From Isoetes taiwanensis (Eukaryota; Streptophyta; Lycopodiopsida; Isoetales; Isoetaceae), in NCBI GenBank assembly GCA_021234155.1, contig JAJEKV010000017.1, positions 6,576,992 to 6,640,991 of the forward strand: 64,000 nucleotides of DNA, in the 5' to 3' direction. Shown in pieces: positions 11,326-25,357 of the stretch. The notes under the pieces were generated by a model that was not told the origin of the DNA, ran no database searches, and worked only from the letters and a program-made list of their open reading frames with translations. Numbering within the stretch: position 1 is the first letter of the stretch; each line of letters starts with the position of its first letter. The translations under genes and the position numbers were made by a program.

Positions 11326-14300
11326 TAGGTTCTATAAATGTTGGGTTCTTGTAAATGAAAAGCCTGAGTATGTTTATAAATAGTAATCCGGGGTGTATTA
11401 CTTAGAAGTTATGTTGTCGTTTCGCCATTCCCAAACCAAATCGAGAAGGGTTGTTCATCTTGTCTGACTCGCATGTTCTGTTTTAGCTTGTAATCTCAAC
11501 AATCTACTTGTAAGTAATAGTGCCATGGCCAAGCTTGCTGGGGATTAGTTGGGAACAGAGATAGTATGGAACATTCTCAATAAAGTCAAAGGATAATACA
11601 ATAGAGAGGCAATTTATACAATTAGAAATACATTGTCCTTGTTTAGCTCAACATGACAAACAACAAAGTGTTGTGGTCCCCTCATTAGTTCTTCATTGTT
11701 GCTTTGGATCGTATCGCAATGTTGTCTCAGGGGACAATTTGTTTTTCATTCACTCATCTAGATTTGGTATTTACAGATGCACTTTGATTTGGCATTACAT
11801 ATGGGTTCTCCCTCAAGATTCACTTTTATAGCTCTCGTTTTCAATGGGTTTTCAGTCTCAATCTCAACTCTAACATTTACAATGATACAAATCTGAACTC
11901 ACTTCCTCTTTGATGTGACTTGAAGGATGCCTTTCAACATCTTTTTGCAGCATTGTTGCACGAAAAGATGAGCTGCTGAAATTGAAGATTATACTATGAA
12001 TTAATTGTGATGCATATGAATTGGGCATTTAGGCAACATTTAAAGCTACTTTTTGCATTACCTACTTTCCATGGCAATGAAGCAGATAACTGGTTAAACT
12101 TTCAAGCTTTCTTCTTTGTTTATTCTGAAAATTGTTTATTTTATTGTGCTCATTTTCCTATAAGGTGAGATGCAAGGCTCAAATAGTTGGTTTGACATGC
12201 AAAAGTGTCATATTGGTATAGAGGTCACGATGATTGAACACAATGAGCATCATACACGTTGTATATCCATTTACTTTCTAAATCCAATCATTCATGCATG
12301 GAGCACAAAAAGGTTGCAATGCTCATTTCCGACACACCCCTTAACAGTTTAGATTTAAATTGCAATGTTGCATCTTGCAATAACGTTTTTGAGGACCCTC
12401 AACAATTGACACCAATATTAAACAAAAGGATCCCATGCTTATATGCGGAAGCCGCAGAAGAGAAGTACTTTGTTTCAGAGAAATTTGTTTGTCTGGTGCA
12501 TCTGCTCCAACCTCAAGCGGACAATTTCCCATTGACATTGACAAAAGTCACTTGACATATAGATGAGCACAAAATAAGGTTTTCACTCAACAACGAAAGA
12601 TGCTTTTGACTATACATGAGCACAAAATAAGGCTTTCGCTCAACAACAAAGGTACCGTAGACAATATAAAAAAGATGTACATATGTACATCAACATTCTA
12701 CTTCGTCTCAGTTCATGTACAACAAAACAGTCCATGTAAGGTTTTTCAAGTAGGTTTGATAACTCTAAAAGCAATGAACTATAATCTAATATAATGAGTC
12801 TGACCTCAATAGCTTGACTGCCATCTTCTAAACCTGCATAACTAAAAAGTTAACCGATGAACAAAACTAACAAAACTGAAGCTTGATATTAAATAATACA
12901 AATGTTTTATGTCATTTCTCACATAGTTTCGAGCAATTATATGATGTATGGAACGATGTTTCCATAAGGAGTAGATTCTGCATTTCTATTAATAAGCAGG
13001 TTTAAAAAAACTAAGGAAATTTGTATTTGAAAATCTTTGCATATGCAAAAGCCTTGCAATTTTTTCTTTGTCGTGCAGATGCCTGCTTTATCATCTACTC
13101 TTGCCGGCTATAGCAATTCTCTCCCAAGAAGAAGAATAAACCCGTTATGGAACAACAATGGATGGATGAGCTCTAGTTCTGATAAACAATTAATGCAACA
13201 CCCATTTTGAATTGCAAGAAAAACAATATATGAGCAGTTCCAAATTTACCAAAAGGCAAAGGCAAAGGCAAGAGGATATCTATCTTTTAATCCAAAGTAA
13301 GCCAAATAACAAAGCTACTGCAACCAAAATGGACTTACTTCTTGATCTTGATCGTGTGGAAAAAATGTTGATGTTGACGCAAAAGAAAAGGCTGGAAATA
13401 CAAAAATGTCAGGGTCGTTTACATAGCTTGTTATGGGACTACTGCTGCCAGTAAGGCCCTACATATGCCACAACCCAAATTGAATTTTGCCTGGTCAAAG
13501 ATTCTGAAATCGAAATGCATGGAAATGCAAATGTAGCTGATAAAAATGTATACCTCTTGACTGGAAGAATCGAGCCTTCTGGCTTGAGGTCTGATCCAAA
13601 TTCAAACTTGACCATTATATTCCAGCATCGACCATGCTTTAGTTTACCTTTGTTACTGGGACATCAATGGCAAGACCCTGTGCATATAAAGAAAAAAGAA
13701 CAGAGGCATCGTTCAAAGCAAAATATCACATATTCTAGTATTACCTTGGGCAATTGGATCCATATGCCATCTAGCTCATTCTAACTGTACGCCTTGCAAT
13801 TGTTCATCTTATCTTGACATGCAAACATCCAAATGATTTAGATATCAGAGTAATGCTTGCAACACTAAGGATTTGTAACAGAAAACAATCTAAGTGTAAA
13901 AAGCCCATCAATACCTAACAATCCATGAAGCCTAGAATTGCCATTTCCATGCACATGCTAATTGCCTTGCAAAACTTATGCTAGTGTACATAAGGTCGAG
14001 AGATGTAACAGGAAAAAAAAAAAGTGTGGTACCATTTTTTTCATCTACATCTGCTTCCAATGCTAAGAAAAGTATTAAGAATTTGGGAGAGTATTTTTCG
14101 CCACGAAATTCCACTTGGATTAAAGAGCATTATGCAAAACCACGCTAGCTCCTAGATGATTAATGAAGCCAACAAAGAGAATCAGTATATTGACGGAAAG
14201 AACATTTACGCACGGCCATTTCCTCTCTGTTAATAACATCCAATGGAGTCTTTTATCTCTCCAATGCGAAGCCCAACTCTTCCTTGCAAATTTCGTCTTT

Positions 14301-14539
14301 GTGCTTACCTTGAAGCTTCCGCCTTCACCTCCATAGTGCCTATAGAAAGGAAGAAGGGCAAATCTATAAAGAAGCAACTCAAGCGGGGCTTTGTTTTCGT
14401 TGCTTCACATGACGGTGTTGTTGAGGTCCAAATGTGCCCATCGAACCATGAAACAGTACGCTAAGAATCGGTGCTTGTTGCTCGCGTTTATGAGCCACTG
14501 CAAAAACGGCTTTTGCTAGATGAGGGCATAGCCAAGATC

Positions 14540-14716
14540 TTAGGGTGCTTTCCCATGGACGGCCGGACCTGGATGAGGTCAGGCCCAGGTCCAAAAGTAT
14601 TCCTCGCGATTATTTTCTAAACGAGGTTCTTAACCTCAGCCGCTCCGGTTTTCATCTCATGGGAACATGATCTTGAGGAAGCCTGGAGGTTTTCTGCCCA
14701 TGGGAAAGCACCCTTA
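14540..14716. mobile_element. Small Tourist-like MITE with TTA duplications
   Basis: The 171-bp body is 14543-14713. The left end GGGTGCTTTCCCATGG is inverted at the right end (CCATGGGAAAGCACCC), with TTA on both sides (14540-14542 and 14714-14716). The CCCATGG core resembles the terminus of the MITE at 4487-4858, so both may be mobilised by related PIF/Harbinger transposases such as those encoded downstream. Confidence 0.8.
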
Positions 14717-15004
14717 GTCACGGAAGAAGACCTAGGGTTAACGAAAAAAGTGAAGCGAGATGCAAAATTGAATCTAATGCGTTGGATCTCAGATGATTGG
14801 ATCTAAGCCGTTGAATCTAGGGCTGGATCCAACACTTACGCTAAAACTTTAATACCGCGTTAATAACGAATGTAACTCCACCCCCATCGACGGCCTGCGT
14901 GGAGCCACTTGGCGCGATCCGGACGGTTCTAACGCACTCTTCACGCACCACGTGGCGTGATCCTAGGCCATCCCCCTTTTTTCTAACCACTATCTAAAAT
15001 TTTA

Positions 15005-15075
15005 TGTTGCATGGTGGATTCGAACCCAGGTCTAGCCCCCCAAACCCCCCAATTCCAACCACTAAGCCAAGCATT
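15005..15075 (-). mobile_element. tRNA-derived SINE head
   Basis: On the minus strand an A-box-like TGGCTTAGTGG (15059-15069) is followed by a B-box GGTTCGAATCC (15016-15026), about 33 bp apart: the internal RNA polymerase III promoter of a tRNA-derived SINE. There is no full cloverleaf, so it is not a functional tRNA gene. The 3' body would run to lower coordinates. Confidence 0.6.
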
Positions 15076-15172
15076 TTTTCTTCAAAAAAATAAGAGGCTC
15101 AAATATAGTTAAGGTTAGACCATGTGCATGTCTCCCATGCCTATAGGCCAGAATGTTGCCACATGGCACGAT

Positions 15173-15316
15173 TACAGAGGGGGAGACAGATGGGAGAGAG
15201 AGAGGAGAGAGAAGAGAGGAGAGAGAAGAGAGAGGAGAGAGAGAGGGAGGAGATAGAAGCGATAGAGAGAGAGAGAGAGGGAGGGAGGGGAGAGAGCTAG
15301 AGAGAGAGAGAGAGAT
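15173..15316. repeat. (GA)n-rich tract, left flank of element E1
   Basis: Purine-only GA/GGA/GAA sequence on the plus strand. It is preceded by a TTGCCACATGGCA palindrome (about 15155-15168) that resembles the element termini of this cluster, and followed directly by the left end of E1. Confidence 0.85.
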
Positions 15317-16009
15317 GCCTTGGCCACATGTCGACTTAGAGATGACGAGAGAGAATAATGAGAGAATACGAGAGATGAGAGATGGGGAGAGATGGGGAGA
15401 TGGGTGAGAGTGGGAAAACCCAACTCTCACCTCGAGAGATGATTCGCCCCCTAACTTGGTAGTTAGGGGCGTTTTCATTGCCCACTAACCAAACAATTAG
15501 CCTTTAATTTTTTCCTGAAAAACCGCCGAAATGTTTCCCATTAATAATAGGGCGCCATTTCCCCTGTTTCTTGATCTTCAAGGCCGCCTAATTCTTGCTC
15601 CAAGTATCCAATTCCTCGAAGCAATTAGCCGACACGATCCGGGTATTCATCGGATCAACGCAGGCATTTGCATTATGTTTTTGTGCATTCGTTCATTAAT
15701 TTCTGATCGTCAATTTCCTTTTTTATGTCGTCCTTATTCCCAATCAATTAATTGGATTCGGATGTCTAAGGCCTCTCGTCTGCTTTGCCAAGAACCAAGC
15801 AAGCCTTTTCGTGCCTCCTCGGGTTGAAAAAATGGCACCAAGAAGGACCGGAAAATGACAGGCCCGGATCTCCATGGATGTGCAATTGGAGACTAATTCG
15901 AGCCAATTCCCTCTTCAAGGCAGTCAAAAGAAAAGAGATCCAAGCGTGTATTCAGTGAAATTCGGGCATCCTCCAATATTGTGAGTGAATCTTTAGAAAC
16001 CGATTCGCT

Positions 16010-16985
16010 TTGGCTATTGTTGTGCATGAGAAGGAAAATTCAAAAGTGATAGACACAAAGAATAGGAAGTCCCCGTGCAATGGGACGGATCACGGTGTCT
16101 CCACATTCCTCAATCTCCCGAGCGAGATGAAATTGGTAACCGGAGGCACCCTCAACCTCTCCAACACACAATGGAGGGAAATTATGATGAAATTGCAGCC
16201 CTTTGTTGGGGGTTTAGTGGAGCTGAGACAACTAAAGAACAAATGGGATAAGCTGCAAGCTAAATTTAAAGATGAGAAGGAGGCTTGTAGCCATACAGGG
16301 GTTTACGAACCATCCGGTTGCCAAAGTGGTATGACAGAATGGAAGAAGTCAAATATGGTGTCACCTCGATAATCCAATACCAGTCTTTTGGTGATGATGG
16401 TGAATTTGGCAATGAAGCTTTCGAGGCTGCAGACTTGCATACTAATTACTCAGAATCTTTCATGAATGACAGTTTTTTTGAAACTGTTGGAACAGATGCA
16501 GCATTTGAAGACCAATTTGCTGATCCACCCAATTCAAACAATGATGTGAACACGGGAAATCCGAGCAGTCCAGTGATGCCAGAAAATCCAATCAATAGGA
16601 CACCCACAGGAAACCAGACAGATTCTTCAAGTCCTAGATCAGCAGCATGTAATCAGCCTGGAGTTTGTGGAAAACCTACAAGTAGAAAGAAGTCCAGGTT
16701 GCAAATAGATGAGGACATTGCAATGGGAATATCACAGATGGCAAGCACATTTGGGGACACTGAGGTGAAGAAATTAGATTTTCTGAAAGAAGAAAGTGCA
16801 AGGAAAATTGAGTTGGTCGGGGAATTGGAAACAATAAGATCTCAAAGCGGTGCAAAAAAATTGCAGAGTCAATGGTCGCAATGACTCAAAGCATATGTGA
16901 AATGACAAAGGAGACCTTGCTCGAAATTGCCAAACTTCTTTGCCAAAAACAAGGAATAAAGGTTCGTTTCAGGTTATTTGCTTTT
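16010..16985 (+). pseudogene. Myb/SANT-like (trihelix) DNA-binding protein of E1
   Basis: The N-terminal part has the Myb/SANT-like signature ...LNLSNTQWREIMMKL..., ...LRQLKNKWDKLQAKF.... This is the partner protein that in PIF/Harbinger elements binds the element termini and brings the transposase to DNA. A frame change near 16320-16370 leads into an acidic linker (FGDDGEFGNEAFEAAD...), a conserved SPRSAACNQPGVCGKPT box with a basic stretch, and a helical tail. After a second frame change near 16855 the tail reads MTQSICEMTKETLLEIAKL. All these blocks are also present in the E2 copy (25358-26335). The frame breaks sit in otherwise conserved sequence, so decay or base-calling errors are both possible. 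Confidence 0.7.
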
Positions 16986-17139
16986 AGAATTTCTTTTTTG
17001 AACCTGTCAAAAAATCATCCAAAGAGTCTTAAATATTAAAGAAGTTATATGACCCTATTATTTTAGCATTAAATATTGCCTTCTAGTCACGAGTCATCCA
17101 AATTCGTAAAAGGCTACTTAAGCTCCCTCCAATTCTTGC

Positions 17140-17743
17140 ATGCAAGCCGCCCGACAATATGGAGAGAGTCGTGAACGAGCAGCCAACGCTCTCCAAGCCG
17201 ATCCTCCTCTTCTTCGAAGTTCCTCTTCTAGTTCCTCTTCCGGTTCCTATTTAACTCCACCCACCACATCTTCATCTTCCTCCGAGATACCCTATTATTC
17301 TGACCATGATACCCGCCTACCTCCGGTGGCGAGGTTCTTCCCGGCGGCGATGGGGGGATTCTCTGCAGTTTAGTGACCCGCCTGTGAGCTTAGAAAATGT
17401 TTTTCAGGAAAATCATGAGGAGAATCTTGAAGACTCATCGGACGAAGTGGAGCAAGAAGAAAGCCAATTTTCATCTCCCACTGTCCAGCCAGCAAACCCT
17501 GAAGTTCAAGTTATGTCTCACAAGGTTATTCATTGCAGCCAAGAAGGGAGACCATTGTAGTTTTTCATTGGAATGGGCGTTAGCGTGGATCAGGAGGTTT
17601 TGGAATGGGCAGCAAATTCTGCAAACAACCGGACAGGGCATATGGAGTGTGTTTATGTCAAGCTACAGGAAAAGTGGTGCCTCCATGAAATTCGTAGTCC
17701 AACCTTTCCATGTGATCTGTGTCCCCTTTCTATGCGAATCTGA
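17140..17743 (+). pseudogene. Third ORF of element E1 (novel small protein)
   Basis: It lies between the SANT-like gene and the convergent transposase. The N-terminal part is Ser/Pro-rich (17140-17373). After a frame change an acidic part follows (17390-17557), then an in-frame TAG (17558-17560), then a conserved C-terminal block from MGVSVDQEVLEWA to EIRSPTFPCDLC. This last block aligns over about 50 residues with the E2 protein at 26715-27077, with about 18 identities including W, H-E, VK, W-L, EIR-PT and C-C. I know of no named domain for it. Position and conservation suggest an element-encoded accessory protein. This copy is probably inactive. Confidence 0.55.
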
Positions 17744-18289
17744 CTCTCCTTTCTTTCTTTTTTTGTTATGCATTTTCTTTTTATAAAATGCCTTTGTTTT
17801 TGTTAAATGGCATGGCTGCCATTTTTTCTCATATGATTGCTTACGAAGGCGGAATGGATGAAAAAAAAATGCCTCTATGTATTCATGCAGATTTCCTGGT
17901 ATCATTGGAAGGTGTGCAGACTTTTTTTTAGTATAGTGAAGTCATTTGACTCACTGAGAATGTTTCTGGCAGCTCAAATGCTGAATTATTTTGAACAGGG
18001 CTTTATATGCCTATGTAATCTTTTTTTTTATGAATATAAACTTCTCTTATCAAACCTGTTTGTGGACAGATGATCTTTCCTATTATTCTAAGTTCTCTAA
18101 TTGTGAAGTCACAGGACTCACTAATTCTGTAACAGGTTGTTCAGTATTTCCAAGTGAAATGTTTTGAAACTTAGCACTAAACTGAATCAATTATTCATCT
18201 TAATGTAAGAAATGCCTGACAAATAAGTGAAGATAGCGAGATGGATAAGAATTGACTTTTGCTTTTAATATTTATTGTCTACAAAAAAA
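17744..18289. other. Non-coding spacer between E1 third ORF and transposase
   Basis: AT-rich sequence between two converging genes; it would hold their 3' ends. No further feature is seen. Confidence 0.4.
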
Positions 18290-19655
18290 CAATCATAGGA
18301 TCACATGTCCATCCAGATTTTCAAATAACACGTGCCTCATTTGATCACCTTGTTTTTTTAATGACCTGTTCATGGCTTCTGTTTCATAGTAGTAAATTGG
18401 TGGAGGATCATCTTCAATTGGCAGCATGTCCCAGCCCTTGTCTTCCATTATACAGAAGTTCCAAAGAACACAACATGCGTGTATGATTTTGGAAGCTTTG
18501 GCAACATGCGGGCAAGTGTTTGAAATTTCGAATTTTTTTCCTTCACAATGCCAAATCCATTCTCCACACACACACTCGCCCTACAAATCCTTTTGTTGAA
18601 CTTACCATAAAAGCATACGATTTTGAGGAAAGACTTTAAGGAGAAAGGGCCTGCTAGAATATTTGAATCACCTAATAGTAATGGTGGAATATTTACCGAA
18701 CATCTTGATCGAGAGGGCTGCCCCTTCTTGATTTTTACGCCACTAAGAGTCACCACATTGGTTCTTGTAAAATTTGTTTGGAGGCAATTTTGTTATAGAT
18801 GGAGCTCTTCTTGAACCGGGTTGGAATCATGGACTGAACTTTGTTCTTGTTACACAAACATTTATAAAAAGTCTGCTATGTGTCACAATTCCTTGCATGA
18901 GACATGAATGCCTCTTATGTCTGGCATTGTAATAGTCTTCCCCATTGTCCTTTTTTTTGGGTTTCCTCCATAAAAAATATGGGATCCGGCCAACCGCACC
19001 ATATATATTGGGCAACCCGGTTGCATCATGGAATTCCTTAATGCCAATGAATTAATCTTGCACTGTAGGCATTGCAACAAACGTTTGTGCAAAGCATTGT
19101 CTTCGAAGCCAATACAAAGCGTGATTTTCTTGGTATATTTCAGATTGTTGCCTTCCCAACATAAAATCTCGACCAGACATGTAGGGGCATATCCCCGTGT
19201 GCAAGAAAATACTGTAACCATAGCAACCGCTTTCCTCGGATCAACGGGGGGCCTTACTTTATTACCCGCCCGACAAGATAGGGCCCAATTAAACCTACTA
19301 ATCTCTCAAATGTGGCTCTCTTCATCCCGTAAAATTGGTGCCACATATCATCTTCGGCGAAGCTATACAATTCCATGCGTGGTTATCAATATTATCCCAT
19401 TGTGTTCTCTCGCCTTGGAGCAATCCAAAATCTTCTAGGTGGTCTTCTAACCCCTTTGGAACCAAGAACCATTAACGCTGCAGATGCGAAAAAAACATAC
19501 CATTGTTGTCTTCTAAAACATCATCATCGAGCGTATTCATTGGATCTTCGAGCTCGTTGAGTTCCAATAGCCGCAAACAAGTATCTCCGTAATGCAAACC
19601 GAAAGTGTCAAAGCCCGAAAAGCATGGCAATCATACCAAGAATGACCGGATCCAT
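18290..19655 (-). pseudogene. HARBI1-type DDE transposase of E1, decayed
   Basis: The start ATG at 19655 opens with DPVILGMIA, the same start as in E2. Scattered over several frames are ...TQWDNIDNHAWNC, ...GPYLVGRV, YYNARHKRHSCLMQGIVTH-RLFINVC, VENGFGIVKEK, and ...IIHACCVLWNFCIM... with a C-terminal ...QMRHVLFENLD. These are landmarks of PIF/Harbinger transposases, which cut DNA with a DDE triad. In E1 a shift at about 18990-19005 destroys the GAVDGSH motif that holds the first catalytic Asp (it reads GAVGRIP). The copy is inactive. It converges with the two plus-strand genes of the element. Confidence 0.8.
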
Positions 19656-19985
19656 GGTTTAGTGGCCGGAATCAAAAGAATGGGGAGGGAAAACTAGAAA
19701 TGAATTATCCCACATAGCCCGCCGAACCAAGAAAAACAGGCTTGAATATCCCACAATTTGGCCCGAATTGAACGCTACGATCAATTATCCCACATTTTCC
19801 TCGTCGGCCGGGAATTGATGCACGATCGAAAAACCGCAAAACAAAGAAAAATTCTCGCTAATAATGTAGGTCAGCCTAAGCCTCGAGACAATCGCTCTCC
19901 TCTCCTCCCAAAAAAATACGCATATTTCGGGAGGAACCGTGATGTGACGAGAGATGGATTTTTTACTTGAGCATGGCCTAATTTA

Positions 19986-19992
19986 AAGAGAG

Positions 19993-20071
<79 letters not shown>

Positions 20072-20266
20072 AGGAGAGGTGAGAGAGAGAGAAAAAGAAG
20101 AGAGAGGAGAGAGAGAGAGGAGGGAGAAGAGAAAAAGGAGAGAGGGAAGAGAGAGGAGAGAGAGAGGAGAGAGAAGAGAGAGGAGAGAGAGAGAGAGGAG
20201 GGAGAAGAGAGAGAGAGGAGAGGGAGAGAGAGAGAGAGAGAGAAAGAAAAATAAAGAGATAGGGGG

Positions 20267-20331
<65 letters not shown>

Positions 20332-20550
20332 GAGAAGGAGAGAGAGGAGGGAGAAGAGAAAAAGGAGAGAGGGAAGAGAGAGGAGAGAGAAGAGAGAGGA
20401 GGGAGAAGAGAGAGAGAGAGGAATAGAAAAGAGAGAGAAAGATAGAGAGAGAGGAGAGAAATAGAGAGAGAGGAGAGAGATAGGAGAGAGAGAAGGAAAA
20501 AAGGGGAGAGAGAGAAGAGAGAAAGGAGAGAGAGAGAGAGAGAGAGAGAG
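19986..20550. repeat. (GA)n-rich tract between E1 and a non-autonomous element
   Basis: About 565 bp of almost pure GA/GGA on the plus strand, including two long perfect (GA)n runs (about 19994-20065 and 20270-20328). Serine/leucine-repeat frames here on the minus strand are artefacts of the repeat. Confidence 0.95.
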
Positions 20551-22488
<1,938 letters not shown>

Positions 22489-23713
22489 CTCCCACATGCT
22501 CGAAATTTTTTTTGAGAGAGCATAAGAGAGGGCGAGAGGGGGGAGAGAGAGGTGAGAGGGGAAAACCCACCTCACCTTTCGTGTGTGAGAGAGGATTTAT
22601 GGTCTAACGGGCCGTGGACCATTTCCCATTGACCGACACGGTTAAGCCTTTTTCCTTCTATTTTTTATGGCGGTATACCCTGAGATTGGAACAGGGCATG
22701 GCATTTCGAGCACGTCAGGACAGGGCAGGGCACTGGGCAACACGGCTGCCCCACGGCTATGGGTATGAAAAATTTGTGCAGATTTTCTCAGATTTTCTTT
22801 CGTGGTATTGAGCACGTAAACACATGAACCTGTGTATTGTGCAAACTGCACAGAAGAATCCGGCAATTTGAAGGTGGAACTGCAATTTGAAGGCGGGGAA
22901 AAGGATTTGGGTATTACAGTAGATTGAAGAGCTTGAGTAGATGATGTGCTAGATGCTAGAAAGTGGAAAATACCTAGACAGCTTGATCATATTTTGTTAT
23001 TTGGGCACAAAGTTAGGTAAGGTAAGGTGGCATGGGATTTTGAGCACTCGATCCATAAAAGCCTTCAACTACCGAAAATCTAGTTACTGCCTTTGGAGCT
23101 TAAAACAATCCAAATGGAAGCCTTCACATCCGGTTGTGTTATTTTTTTTCCTTGCAATCCTATTCCCGCCAGATAAATCCTACCCTCGGCTTGAAGCCCG
23201 AAAGCACATCTTGGAAGAAACGAGCCCATGGATCTCTAAGCTTGCAAAACTAACTGGAGTGATCGGTTGGATGCTTCACTTTTGTGGTTGAAGGTCGGGC
23301 CGCAAGGTGAAGGAACAAGTGTTCAATCTTTTAAAATTCATTGATTATGCCGCTTTTGCAGCTACGGACATGGAACAAGGCAAAAAAAACACCAAAGCTT
23401 CTTTCTTAGCCGCACACCATTAATTTCAAGGCCGATTTGCCACAAGGCTTAGCTTCAAGGCCGATTTGTCGGATTTGTAATGTCGTGGGCCGATTTGTCG
23501 GATTTGTAGCTTTGCCCTTTTTTGCCCCTTCTTAAGCTTTTGTTCGAGACTGCGCCGTGCACCGCCCCCACGCCAAAGTGAACAAAAGCTACTAACTAAG
23601 GGGTTAAGGCTGGAGAGATAATTATCTCTAGAGCCTCTCTCATAAAATACGAGCAATTTTATCTCTCTTGTGATAGCCGAGAGATAAAAAATTTGCATGC
23701 ATGTGGGAAACCT
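22489..23713. mobile_element. Non-autonomous element NA2 between GA tracts
   Basis: The left end CCTCCCACATGCTCGAAATT is matched at the right by the inverted TTTCCCACATGCATGCAAAT. A TTTTATCTCTC...GAGAGATAAAAA imperfect palindrome lies just inside the right end (23657-23692). There is no coding sequence of note. The 1.2 kb body is unrelated to E1/E2 genes by eye, but its ends are the same type. Confidence 0.5.
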
Positions 23714-23931
23714 AAGAGAGAGGGGAAAGAAGGGAGAGGAGAGAGAAGAGAGAGAGGAGAGCTGAAAGAGAGAGAGGCAAAAGAGAGGAAAGAGAAGAGA
23801 GAAAGGAGAGAGGGAAGAGAGAGGAGAGAGAGAGAGAGAGAAGAGAGAGGAGGGAGAAGAGAGAGAGAGAGGAATAGAAGAGGGGAGAAATAGAAAGAGA
23901 GGAGAGAGATAGGACAGAGAGAAGGAAAAAA
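23714..23931. repeat. (GA)n-rich tract right of NA2
   Basis: GA/GGA/GAAA purine tract on the plus strand, passing directly into a GATA array. Confidence 0.9.
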
Positions 23932-23934
23932 GAA

Positions 23935-23935
23935 G

Positions 23936-24009
<74 letters not shown>
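23935..24009. repeat. (GATA)n microsatellite
   Basis: About 18 uninterrupted GATA units. It is followed by about 130 bp of unique sequence (24010-24140) and then the next GA tract. Confidence 0.95.
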
Positions 24010-24140
24010 TATTTTAACGTCACGCCACTAGGCAGCATCCAACTGGACATGTGACCACACACCACACTACATTGCTTGATTGGGCCCCGCCCCAACCACT
24101 TTTTACATCAAGGCCCTGTGGGTTTTGACACCCAATAGTT

Positions 24141-24414
24141 CAGAGCGCGAGCAAGAGAGGGAGAGAAGAGAGAGGGAAGAGAGAGGGGGGGAGAGAGAGG
24201 GGGATGTAAGAGAGAGGAGAGAGAGGGGAAAGAAGAGAGATGAGAGGGAGAGGAGAGAGAAGAGAGAAAGGGGGGGAAAGAGAGAGGAGAGAGAGAGGAG
24301 AGAGAAGAGAGAGAAAGATAGGAGAGGGGGGGGATTATAAAGAGAGAGGGAGAGAGATAGGAGAGAGAGGAGAGAGGGAAGAGATAGAAAGAGAGAGAAG
24401 AGAGAGGAGAGAGA

Positions 24415-24457
<43 letters not shown>

Positions 24458-24684
24458 GGGAAGAGAGGAGAGAGAAAGGAGAGAGGAGAAGAGAAAGGAG
24501 AGAGGAGAAAGGAGAGAGAGGAGAGAGGGAAGGAGGGAAGAGAGGAAGAGAGGAGAAAAGGGAAAAGAGAGAGAAGAGAGAGAGGAGAGAGGGAAAAGAG
24601 AGGAGAGAGAGAGAGGAAAGAAGAGAGAGGAGAGAGAAGAGAGAGAGAGAGAGGGAAAAGAAGAGAGAGAGAAAGAAAGAGACA
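24141..24684. repeat. (GA)n-rich tract, left flank of E2
   Basis: About 540 bp of GA/GGA/GAAA on the plus strand ending immediately before the left terminus of E2. Confidence 0.95.
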
Positions 24685-25357
24685 GATGCGTTAGCCACAT
24701 GGGGGTTGAGAGATGATTTAAGAGATGGGGAGAGATGGGAGATGGCTTTGGTGAGATGAAGGGAGAGTAAAAATTTGGCCCTCCCTTTGAGAAAAAAACC
24801 TAACTATTGTTAGGGCGTTCCCATTAACCCTCTCACCGCTTTTATGGTTAGGGGGCATAACGTAGGTTTTGAGTTTTGGTGGAAAAACTCCCGAAAATCG
24901 AGCCACCAATTCCGACCCTCCAAGAAATGATCCTGTTCTTTGATGCGCCAGCGCACCTCCTGCTCCAATTCCGCATTAGGGGTGATCGAGCCTTGCAATC
25001 CAAATTCCTCAAGCATTTGCATTAAGATTTCGGGTCTCAGGTTTGGAATCCTTCTTGTGAATTTCTGATTTAAATTGTGTTCAAGAAGTAATTTACTGTC
25101 AAATTCTGTTACAGCAGACTCTGAATCATGACTAGAGCTACTAGATTTGCTCTTCCAGTAACCGCGAAACCGTTTGTGCCCCCTAGAACCGAGAAATTGC
25201 CTTCTAAGAGGCCGAAGAAGATGATCGTCAAATTCACGAATCGATGCATTCTTGCATCAGCTCTCGGCCCAAAAGGTGCAAAGGATTGCAACCGAGGAAG
25301 CGAAAAAGGCGGTGGTTCCAAATCCCTCGGTGAGTCGATGCCCCCTCGATAATTCTT

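Larger units (their letters stand above)
7290..14100. other. Long non-coding, AT-rich region
   Basis: No gene can be supported. Open frames here are short, of biased composition (for example a Lys-run frame at 9523-9969) and lack recognisable domains. Local features are an inverted repeat AATTCGAAGGC/GCCTTCGAATT at about 7738-7795, short tandem duplications (8641-8690, 9633-9674, 10140-10255, 12560-12650) and a Helitron-like end at 11286. The rest looks like decayed intergenic sequence. Confidence 0.45.
15317..19985. mobile_element. PIF/Harbinger-like element E1 with three genes (decayed)
   Basis: The left end TTGGCCACATG lies right after one GA tract, and the right end (inverted, TTAGGCCATGC) lies right before another. 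Inside are a Myb/SANT-like gene (+, 16010-16980), a third ORF (+, 17140-17743) and a convergent HARBI1-type transposase (-, 18290-19655). The same three genes occur in the same order and orientation in E2 (24685-29971). E1 carries more stops and frameshifts than E2, so it is the older or more decayed copy. Terminal boundaries are approximate. Confidence 0.75.

Noticed and set aside
15005-15075. Functional tRNA gene
   Set aside because: A and B boxes are present but no cloverleaf can be drawn. A SINE head fits better.
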